This document shows positions 20,038 to 27,557 of a DNA stretch of 64,000 bases, in pieces. The DNA is from Henningerozyma blattae CBS 6284 (taxonomy: Eukaryota; Ascomycota; Saccharomycetes; Saccharomycetales; Saccharomycetaceae). Under the pieces are notes generated by a model. The model was not told the DNA's origin and ran no database searches. It saw only the letters and a list, made by a program, of their open reading frames with translations. Numbering within the stretch: the stretch's first letter is position 1; the number at the start of each line of letters is the position of its first letter. The stretch covers positions 1,488,001-1,552,000 of the forward strand of contig NC_020186.1 in the NCBI RefSeq assembly GCF_000315915.1, given 5' to 3'. A program made the translations under genes and the position numbers.

Positions 20038-21380
20038 TTGATTCCACACCTAATGTTTTTTGATGAACTTTTAAGCTTCTACGATTCTACTAGTCCAACT
20101 ATAGGCGGTACCCCTTCTACAGATGACAATATCTCTGCAGATGATCTTGGTCTTACCACATTAGATACTACTGATATTCCAGAAACGTCGCCTACCATTA
20201 TAGATGGTCCTAACACCTACGTTAAATCTATCGAAGAAGTTGTCGACACCAAAGGCTTTCCCACCAAAACAATAACCTCTACTTCTCAATCTAGTTAACC
20301 AGATGAAGTCTCTACTGCAAATTTTACAGTGATCAACACTTCTATCCTTCAATTAGATCCAAGTGTACTTGATACTCATCTTTCAGATGATCCTCTATAT
20401 GTCGACAATGATACTTCTGATGAAGACTTCCCTGATGACAACTTCCATGATCCTGATGACACCCATGCTCAACTTTCGATACTATCCTTGCTGAAAGAAA
20501 TAAAAAGTTTAATTAACCAAAATATATGGGATGAACAAATTATTATTGCTGTCCCTAAAGATAAAATTATAAACTCAATGTTTATATTTACTACTAAAAG
20601 AGACGGTACGCATAAAAGCAGATGTGTTGCCAGAGGAGATTTAACAAAAAAAAAAAAAGGAAACGTCTGATGAAGACGCTACAACAAACACTGTTCATCA
20701 GCAATCACTAATGGAATGTCTTACCCTAGCATTAGACAATGACAAACATATCACCTAGTTAGATATATCATCAGCCTATCTTTATGCCCCATTGAAAGAG
20801 GAGCTATACATCAGAACTCCGCCTCATATGCATTTGACAAAATAAGGTCATGCCTTTATTAAAATCATTATATGGATTGAAATAGAGTGGAGCAAATTGT
20901 AGACTAACTGAAGTAGACTTATGGCCATGCGTATTTAAAAACAAAAAATTTCGTAATAGATTCTTTGGATCAAAAATTAATCGTCTGCTTGTTCGTAGAT
21001 GATATAATAGTTTTATCTAACGGTCCAGAAGACGTTCAGGAACACTCTATGGAGTCTAAATTGCTAGATTTAGGTGTACATATTGATCTGAACAAGCAAA
21101 AAAAGGAAAGTACCTGATTATCCAGACGTTTACATCGATGATTTAGAAACAGAATTTGAACAAAACTCCTAGGCTGAAGATGTCAAGTGGTTGCAAAACA
21201 TATTATACTATGTGAATGTTTATCCATCTAAGTAAGTTGAAGAAAAACTTGCCAGACAATTATCTAATGATGAAGTCATTTGCTCCGTTATTACTGATTC
21301 TAAACCTACAATATAGCAGATATATTAACCAAGTCAGTATCAATAGTAACTTTTGAAACATTATCAAATAATACTTTTTA
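20038..21380 (+). pseudogene. Ty pol, reverse transcriptase and RNase H part, heavily mutated
   Basis: Recognisable copia RT blocks in shifting frames: LLKEIKSLINQNIWDEQIII near 20490 and RDGTHKSRCVARGDL near 20600, followed by a frame break at the A run 20646-20658, LDISSAYLYAPLKEELYIRTPP near 20760-20820, the active-site CLFVDDIIVLSNGPEDVQE near 20980-21040, and the RNase H end NIADILTKS near 21308-21335. Stops and frameshifts are frequent, so no active enzyme is expected. Confidence 0.8.
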
Positions 21381-21387
21381 TTAATGA

Positions 21388-21480
21388 TGTTTAAGAATTA
21401 AACTATGAGCAACAATATTTTGAACAGTTTGACCGCTGGTCATGGCACTCATGCTGAAGATGTCAAGTGGTTGCAGAAAG
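21388..21480 (+). repeat. Second copy of the Ty gag start fused to a pol fragment
   Basis: Bases 21390-21456 repeat the gag leader and first codons (aagaattaaactatgagc onward) found at 17348-17412, with one visible change (catgGcac versus catgAcac). The copy then switches at catgctg to gaagatgtcaagtggttgca, a sequence found in the pol region at about 21174-21197. The joint shows short shared sequence (gctg), so this is a deletion derivative with gag start joined to the RT/RNase H region. Confidence 0.75.
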
Positions 21481-21647
21481 TAATGACAAATGTTTATATT
21501 TACTTATATATATTTTGATTAATCAGGGGATAATTTTTAATGAATTGTTTCCAACTTTTACAATTAAAAAAAAAAAAGAGAGAGAATTAAATATAATTAA
21601 TTATATAAAAAAAATTTTTTCTTGTATAAATATGCATTTACAAAATA

Positions 21648-22890
21648 TTAATCTAATAATGGTTGAGATTGAGCAGCAGGTTGATATCTTAGAGACCATT
21701 TTGGACCCATAGTAATGATCAAAACTTTATCCAACAATCTAAACAACCAAGCTGCCGTGTAAACTACGAATGAGAGTATTGCGACCAATCTTATTAGGAA
21801 TTGGAAAAAAGAGATTCTATGATCGGTCAATACCAAGGATAATGCTTCGAAATCATATTTGAAGAAAATTCCTGGGACAGAAGTGGAAGAAGTCATCTTT
21901 TGCAAAGATGTGCCGTTGTAAGAATATTGACTGACAGAATATTGGAAAGTATCTACTTCGGCACCTAATTTACGATAATAAGATGGAACCACAGAAGTGT
22001 CATAAATCCATGAAGTGACTGGATCATCGAGGTTAATCTTTGCAGTGTTATCCAAGGGATTGTCGATATAGGGGAAGAAGTTTCCAAAGGAGAATTCGTT
22101 GATGACATGATCGAAATTGATCAATTCGTAAGGAGTTCTTTCCCAATTCATATAACCGTAGCCCTTTGCTGTGAATTGTAATTCACCTTGTACACGATTG
22201 ACGGGGATTTGACCAAAGACATGACAACCGTCCAATTCGTACAAGGGTTTACCATTTTCATCCAAAGGTATTATGGTGTCTAGTTTTTCTCTAAATTCTG
22301 CGGGGATGGCTTCGCCCAAGATTTGGTCGATATTTGGAGTGACGATATCGTGAAGGATGTTTAATTTGGAACCATAAGGTATGAAGAAGGGCATATCTTC
22401 AAAAGTCAAATAGTTGGAGACAAAAGTGTGGTCGCCGGTGATGTCTCTTGAGTTTACGTCGAGCCATTTGCAAGGGAGTTTGATGTAGATATCGAGGTTG
22501 ATGTGTACCAATTCGTGGACTTGGTCTTGTAATTTGTCATTATTGATGATGTATTGTTGGTCGATATAGCCACCGAAGAAATTACCGAATTCGGTCCACG
22601 TGATGAGTAGGAGGAAGAAATAGGTTAGGATGGAGGTTAGACCTACTTTTTTTGATTTTTTGATGTGTTGATCATCAGTTTTAGCTGGGGGATGTTATAA
22701 GGGAGGGGGGGGGTAGTGCAAGTGCAAGTGCAGTGCACTTGCACTGCACTTGCACTTGCACTGCACGGCACTGCACTGCACTGCACTGCACTGCACGGCA
22801 CAAAGGCAAAGGCAAAGGCAAAGCCAAAGGCAAAGCCAAAAGATAATTTTCTAACATACGAAAGGCATCAAAAGTTTTTAAACCAGCCAT
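21648..22890 (-). CDS. ERV41: COPII vesicle/ER-Golgi protein Erv41 (two exons)
   Basis: Erv41 forms a complex with Erv46 that cycles between ER and Golgi and retrieves ER residents. Exon 1 (22890-22860) encodes MAGLKTFDAF plus one base; exon 2 (22684-21648) begins CT AAA ACT and restores DAFPKTDDQH, which is the family N-terminus. The two parts lie in different frames and only splicing joins them. Total 355 residues, against about 352 in S. cerevisiae. Two membrane segments: one near the N-terminus (about 30-47, LTSILTYFFLLLITWTEF) and one near the C-terminus (FFQFLIRLVAILSFVVYTAAW), flanking a large lumenal domain with ILGEAIPAEFREKLDT, CHVFGQIPVNRVQGEL and FPYIDNPLDNTA. The last residues are cytosolic. 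Its place after ITT1 fits S. cerevisiae order despite the Ty insertion. Confidence 0.95.
22685..22859 (-). other. ERV41 spliceosomal intron, 175 nt, hairpin-bearing
   Basis: 5' splice site GTATGT at 22859-22854 follows exon 1. The 3' splice site is the AG at 22686-22685, after a short ccccc stretch. No TACTAAC branch box is present; the best candidate is TTATAAC at 22700-22694, matching five of seven positions and only about ten bases from the AG. The rest is low-complexity: tandem GGCTTTGCCTTT-type repeats after the 5' site and TGCACT/TGCACG repeats. A perfect 23-bp inverted repeat (22715-22737 with 22740-22762, spacer 2) lies just before the branch region. Removing 175 nt gives an exact fit to the known protein N-terminus, which is the main support. 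Confidence 0.9.
22715..22762. repeat. Perfect 23-bp inverted repeat inside the ERV41 intron
   Basis: Left arm 22715-22737, spacer CT at 22738-22739, right arm 22740-22762. The arms are exact reverse complements built of TGCACT/TGCACTT units. The adjacent bases up to 22802 are further TGCAC repeats. In the transcript this should fold as a stem between the 5' splice site and the branch region. Confidence 0.9.
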
Positions 22891-23969
22891 GATGGATAGT
22901 TTGGATAGATTCTTTTAGATGTAGACAAGTATCACTTGTCAGATAGCATTTTATTTTTTTATTCCAATTACAATGCCGGGACGCTGCGCGTGCGCAGCGT
23001 CGCAAGCGCCCGTAACCCGGACAAGAGAAAACACCAGAGCAAGGCAGAGACGAATATGAGCATTGCATATGAGCATTGCATACGAGCATTGCATTGCCCG
23101 TTAAGGCAACCAGTTCCGACTTACAATGAGAAATAAGAAATTACAAATCACAAGTGCAATATGTCTTGGGACCCTTGCACATGGACCCTTGCACATGGAC
23201 CGATACCACATTCCCACCACATTCCCACCACATTCCTACCACATTCCACCCAGCATTATCCAGAAGTGTCAGTCGCCGATGACTGCTGACTATTGCCTCT
23301 AGCCGGTAGCAACTGCAACTGCAACAGGGCCACAAATGCATATCGGCAATAAGCTCTCGGCCGAGAATGCACCGGAAATGCGATACGGCCGGCCGACATT
23401 TCCGCATCGGCAATGGCCCGAACAGCGCGAGCGCAGACCGAGAATGCAGTATATATAGCCAGCATGGAGAATGCTCTGGGAAGTCTGGCAGGCGGTCTGG
23501 CCTGCTGCAAGCGAGAAGCCCAGAAGGCGTGAGAAGTGGCGCTATAGCTGGGGCTGCCAAGTGCTGACGCTGGCCCTGTGACGCTGGCGGTGCTGGCGGT
23601 GCTGGCGGTGCTGACGGTGGTGCTGACGCTGTCCTTTCAGCCTGTCCTTCTGCCTGTCCTTCTGCCTGTCCTTTCAGCCTGGCGTTCCGCCCGCCACGCC
23701 TCGCCCGCCACGCCTGGCTGACTAAGACGCGATAACTCCTATCGCCTGCCACCGTGCCACGTGCGTTTCACCAGCGACCAACATTCCGCGCTTAAGTCCG
23801 GCGCGTCTGCCTGTGCGGCGTGTTCTGCGCGGCCGTAGCGGACACAGCGGCCGGCCCGCCCAGAACGGCCCTGCCATTTGCAGCCGGGCGTACCGGCCGT
23901 GCCTGCTGTCTGTCTGCCCAGAAAGGTCTGGTCTGCCTGGGGCTGCCACCATCGCCGAATGCCCTGGGA
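22891..23969. promoter_or_regulatory. GC-rich spacer with minisatellites, a palindrome and a TATA box, upstream of ERV41 and the zinc-finger gene
   Basis: From about 22970 the sequence turns strongly GC-rich compared with the rest of the window. It holds a 10-bp-arm inverted repeat GACGCTGCGC/GCGCAGCGTC (22980-23001), three gagcattgcat(a) units (about 23054-23095), three to four CCACATTCC units (23206-23246), GGTGCTGGC repeats (about 23584-23615) and cctgtccttctg repeats (about 23636-23680). TATATATA at about 23451 is a candidate TATA box for the zinc-finger gene. Several long frames here (such as 23141-23752 minus) are by-products of GC-richness. Repeated CATTCC resembles the TEA/Tec1 core; that link is speculative. 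Confidence 0.5.
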
Positions 23970-25319
23970 ATGTGGCCGCATCGCCTCCGCTCCACCCAGC
24001 GACCCGCCAGCGTCAGCAACGTGGCCGCTACGCTAACCCTGTTGAGACTGTTCTCCGCCCCACGCTACAAAGGACACCCTGCAACAAGCATACGACTAGG
24101 CTGCGACGACTCTCACCACGGCATGCTACGCTCCACGGCACGCTCTTGTTGCCCCACCTCCTGTGTTTGGCCCTGCGGAATGTGCGCCCCACCGCATTAT
24201 ATATACGTGCCCCGTCGCAGATCTCCACCGATCTTGCCCGATCCCTTCAGATCGCACCACACCTCCACGCTCCACCCCCCAGCTGTCCATGCTCGCCCAC
24301 TCTACATTCGCCCACTCCACGCTGCACGCCGTCGCCACTGCCCCCCCACGGACGCCAGACACTCCGCGGCGGCGGCACACGCGGCCCATTCCACATATAT
24401 TCCTCCCCTGCTGCCTCACGTTTCTGCCTCCTACACACACGTTCCGTACACAGCCGCCCACGTCACTCCTCCTGTGTACGCGTCGCCTCTGGCTCAGCCG
24501 CTCTTTGCCAGAACTGAGGCCGTGCCGGCGCGCAAAAACAGCATCGCCACCTTGCTAAACACAGCCGCCGAGCAGCCGCTGTTCTTGCCGTCGCTCCACT
24601 CTTCCTCGTCGCTCCACTCTTCCTCGGCGCTCCATTCTTCCTCGTCGCTTCACTCCTCCTCCACCCTCCACTCCTCCAGCTCCGCTAGTTCAGCTTCCAC
24701 GTCGCCTCTCCAGCCTCGTTCTTCGCTCCACGTCGCTGCCCACCTCCCCACCCTTGCAACCATGTTCGATTCCCAGGCAAGACTCTCCACACAGCCACCA
24801 CAAAAAGTCATTCTGCCTTCGATCTCCTCGCAATTCCTCCCCATCTCCAACGGTCCGGCCACTTCCGCCATAATAACCCCAATCTCAAGCCCCCCACAGT
24901 TGCCGCTCCAATCCCCAGCAGCCGCTGCTCCTCCTCCTCCCGTGGAATTCTCCGACTCTTTTCAAACTATTAATATTCCAAATTTACCCGCGCAGGCCGC
25001 ATCTCCTAATTCCTCCCCCTCCTCCCCTGCTTCCTTACAAAGTAAACCAATCATTAGAAAATACAAATCCAAATCAAACAAGAAATTGCCCAAGCGCAAA
25101 GTCGCAAGACACCAGTGCAAGATTTGTGGCAAACTAATGACCAGATCCAGTTCGTTACAAACCCACATGTATGTCCATACAAACTATAGACCTTTCAAAT
25201 GCAATTGGGAAAATTGTGGCAAGACTTTTAATGTCAAGTCGAATTTGAATAGACATTGCAAGTTACATCTAAGACGCCAGGCAAAGACCACTGACGACGG
25301 TACAGGCGGCAACAAATAA
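23970..25319 (+). CDS. C2H2 zinc-finger transcription factor (Cmr3/YPR015C-like fingers), start uncertain
   Basis: The C-terminus carries two adjacent C2H2 fingers: HQCKICGKLMTRSSSLQTH...H and FKCNWENCGKTFNVKSNLNRH...H, preceded by a basic stretch (KSKSNKKLPKRKVARH). The NVKSNL recognition helix is typical of the yeast Cmr3/YPR013C-YPR015C group, which is as far as I can place it. The frame is open from a GTG at 23820; the first in-frame ATG is 23970 (449 residues). Other in-frame ATGs are 24123, 24180 and 24762. The last gives a 185-residue protein starting MFDSQARLSTQPP, just before what looks like a conserved motif (KVILPSISSQFLPIS). Residues before it are low-complexity Ser/His/Pro/Ala-rich and GC-rich, and a TATATATA lies inside the frame at about 24199, so the short form is plausible. 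DNA-binding role is inferred from the fingers. Confidence 0.7.
   Translation: MWPHRLRSTQRPASVSNVAATLTLLRLFSAPRYKGHPATSIRLGCDDSHHGMLRSTARSCCPTSCVWPCGMCAPPHYIYVPRRRSPPILPDPFRSHHTSTLHPPAVHARPLYIRPLHAARRRHCPPTDARHSAAAAHAAHSTYIPPLLPHVSASYTHVPYTAAHVTPPVYASPLAQPLFARTEAVPARKNSIATLLNTAAEQPLFLPSLHSSSSLHSSSALHSSSSLHSSSTLHSSSSASSASTSPLQPRSSLHVAAHLPTLATMFDSQARLSTQPPQKVILPSISSQFLPISNGPATSAIITPISSPPQLPLQSPAAAAPPPPVEFSDSFQTINIPNLPAQAASPNSSPSSPASLQSKPIIRKYKSKSNKKLPKRKVARHQCKICGKLMTRSSSLQTHMYVHTNYRPFKCNWENCGKTFNVKSNLNRHCKLHLRRQAKTTDDGTGGNK
24594..24683 (+). repeat. Five tandem 18-bp units encoding LHSSS(S/A/T)
   Basis: Five in-frame units of ctccactcttcctcgtcg type, with third units slightly diverged, encode LHSSSS, LHSSSA, LHSSSS, LHSSST and LHSSSS. 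The unit length is a multiple of three, which is compatible with this stretch being translated, though not proof of it. Confidence 0.85.
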
Positions 25320-25481
25320 TCGGAAAAAAAAATAAAGGTTTATAGAATATCATTAATAATAAATACCATTACATAGTTACTATACTTTCAATAGTTACAT
25401 AAGCATTATCGTGTGCATCGTCATTCGTTCTATCCCCGGCGTATAAAAAAAAAACAAACAAAAAAAACACAGCACATTCTC

Positions 25482-27557
25482 CTAATAAACTCTAACCATT
25501 GGTCTATACACTGGATTCCACATTCTTGACTGTACCCATTGTAAACATTCGTCGAAATCTCTTGGAATCACAGTTCGGACAGCCGTTGCATCTGTTGGAT
25601 CAAAATGTTCCACTCTAGCACTGCCTTCCCTTATCGCTTGTAATAAAACAGCAGTGGCCACTCTTGCTGAAGTTTCTCTAATATCATCCATCTTGGGTAA
25701 TAGACCAGGTTTGGAATCGCCAGGCTTCAAAGGAGATAGAGATGCCAATTCATCTACTGCTGCCGATATCATCGAATCACTAATATGAGTAGAACGTGCT
25801 AATAGGGCACCCAACCCAATCCCAGGGAATGAAAAACAATTGTTATTCTCAGAGATTCTATAACCATCCACATTTGCAAATGGTGACCCAGTAGCCATCA
25901 AAGCATCGTTATTGGTCCATTTCATCACATCTTCCGGCTTAGCTTCATGCAATCTTGTTGGATTGGATAGAGGGAAAACAATTGGTCTTGCATTATGTTT
26001 ATACATTTCTTTAATGATTTTTTCATTAAATGCACCTGCCACGGTCGAACAACCAATCAAACACGTAGGTTTTATCTTCGAAACTGCTTCAAATAACGAT
26101 TTAGTATCTATACCATCCCATTCTTTATCATCTTTAGCATATAACATTTGACCCGGAGTCGAAATTTCTTCTTGTGATTCCAGTATGATACCATTAACAT
26201 TCATCAGATATATCTTGGAACGAGCCTCTTGTATAGAGATACCAGTTTGAATCATATGACTAACGATTTGATCCGCAATACCTAACCCTGCAGTACCAGC
26301 ACCAAACACCAACACTTTAATATCTTTCAAGACTTGATTTGTATGATTCAAAGCTGCAATCAATGATGACATCACAACAGCACCCGTGCCCTGAATATCA
26401 TCATTAAAACAATTCACTTCATCACGATATCTGTCCAAGATTCTTCTTGCGTTGGGGAATCCGAAATCTTCGAAATGTAACACTGCATTGGGGAATTGTG
26501 TTTTCACAGCATCAATGAATTTCTTGATAAATTCATCGTATGCAGCACCTCTTACTCGAGGGAATTTATTACCAACATACATTGGATCATCAATTAAACC
26601 TTGATTATTGGTACCAACATCCAAAACAACTGGCAACACACGACCCGGATGTATACCACCACAAACTGTCATTAACGCCATCTTGGAGATGGAAATACGA
26701 ACACCGCCAACACCTTGATCACCAATCCCCAAGATCCCTTCGGAATCAGATACAACAATATAATCTATATCTTTAGCTTCACCAAATGCAGATAATCTTT
26801 CTGGTATTGATTCTTGATCCATAATATCAAGAAAACAACCTTCTGGTTGTCTAATACGGTTAGAATATTCCGCAATAGCATCTCCTTCTGTGGGTGTATA
26901 AATAATTGGAATCAATTCTTTCAAATGATGAGAGATCAATGCAAAATATAACGTTTTATTCTGTTGTCTTAAAACTGACATGTAATCGTTTTTGGAAATC
27001 TTATCCGGTAGACTATTCAATTGAGAATAAGCTCTATCCAATTGTTCTTCTAAAGTTTCAATCTTGGAAGGTAATAACCCAGTTAGACCAAATTGTAACC
27101 TTTCCTCTTTGGTGAAGGCCGTATGTTTATTGAAAAGAGGCGAATTAATCAAGTAACGACCATATAACGAACATTTAATCGTGTTGTCTACTTTTAAAGA
27201 TTGATCGACGGGGATAGGTATCACTGATGGGATAGTATTAGTACTACTGGCATTGGCAATTTCTCTCAATTGTGTAAAAGTACGTAAATCTTTAGAATAG
27301 TTTAAACTTTTCAAAGATTCCAAATTCAATTCCGAAGTACTTTGGTAAATCATTCCATTTCTAACAATGGACTGGGAAAAAATACTCGATTGGGAAGGCG
27401 AGATGGTGTTACTCTTTTGGGAAGTTTCGTCGAGTGAAGATACGCGTTCCAATGAACCAGTACCATTGCTGATGGAATTGCCATTGTTAGTGGTGGTAGT
27501 ATTGCCATTGTTAGTGGTGGTAGTATTGTATTTTGGATATTGAGGAGCAGTTGCCAT
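25482..27557 (-). CDS. MAE1: NAD(P)-dependent malic enzyme
   Basis: Oxidative decarboxylation of malate to pyruvate. The family core is intact: NSPLFNKHTAFTKEER, YTPTEGDAIAEYS, YIVVSDSEGILGIGDQGVGG, CGGIHPGRVLPV, HFEDFGFPNARRIL, FNDDIQGTGAVV, the Rossmann motif VFGAGTAGLGIADQIV, FPLSNPTRLHEA, and the C-terminal RDFDECLQWVQSRMW. The frame extends to 27599 only through a TTG; the first ATG is 27557 (MATAPQYPKYN), giving 691 residues. The first ~100 residues are Thr/Asn/Ser-rich with almost no Arg, and contain a tandem NNGNTTTT repeat. They do not look like a mitochondrial presequence, whereas S. cerevisiae Mae1 is mitochondrial. MAE1 next to TCD fits the S. cerevisiae chromosome XI order (TFA1 is missing between them). 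Confidence 0.96.
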   Translation of the reverse strand: MATAPQYPKYNTTTTNNGNTTTTNNGNSISNGTGSLERVSSLDETSQKSNTISPSQSSIFSQSIVRNGMIYQSTSELNLESLKSLNYSKDLRTFTQLREIANASSTNTIPSVIPIPVDQSLKVDNTIKCSLYGRYLINSPLFNKHTAFTKEERLQFGLTGLLPSKIETLEEQLDRAYSQLNSLPDKISKNDYMSVLRQQNKTLYFALISHHLKELIPIIYTPTEGDAIAEYSNRIRQPEGCFLDIMDQESIPERLSAFGEAKDIDYIVVSDSEGILGIGDQGVGGVRISISKMALMTVCGGIHPGRVLPVVLDVGTNNQGLIDDPMYVGNKFPRVRGAAYDEFIKKFIDAVKTQFPNAVLHFEDFGFPNARRILDRYRDEVNCFNDDIQGTGAVVMSSLIAALNHTNQVLKDIKVLVFGAGTAGLGIADQIVSHMIQTGISIQEARSKIYLMNVNGIILESQEEISTPGQMLYAKDDKEWDGIDTKSLFEAVSKIKPTCLIGCSTVAGAFNEKIIKEMYKHNARPIVFPLSNPTRLHEAKPEDVMKWTNNDALMATGSPFANVDGYRISENNNCFSFPGIGLGALLARSTHISDSMISAAVDELASLSPLKPGDSKPGLLPKMDDIRETSARVATAVLLQAIREGSARVEHFDPTDATAVRTVIPRDFDECLQWVQSRMWNPVYRPMVRVY

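Larger units (their letters stand above)
17360..21380 (+). mobile_element. Degenerate Ty1/copia (Pseudoviridae) retrotransposon, internal region, plus strand
   Basis: A near full-length internal region in copia order: gag, protease (DSGA), integrase (HHCC and DDE), reverse transcriptase (FVDD) and RNase H ending in NIADILTKSVS. It is inactivated by a stop in gag, a frame change between the two halves of the integrase zinc motif, a one-base insertion in a T run at about 19794-19800, and numerous stops in RT. No 3' LTR follows. Instead the element runs into a second copy of its own gag start. It lies between ITT1 and ERV41. I saw no adjacent tRNA gene, the usual target of Ty1-type insertion. 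Confidence 0.9.

Noticed and set aside
14652..21647. tRNA gene next to the Ty insertions
   Set aside because: I searched by eye for the B-box GGTTCGANTCC and its reverse and found none here or elsewhere in the window. A tRNAscan run would settle it.
23141..23752. 203-codon minus-strand frame and several other long frames on both strands within 22,900-24,560
   Set aside because: GC-rich DNA has few stop codons. The frames overlap each other on both strands, encode tandem repeats and Arg/Ala/Pro-rich strings, and show no domain.
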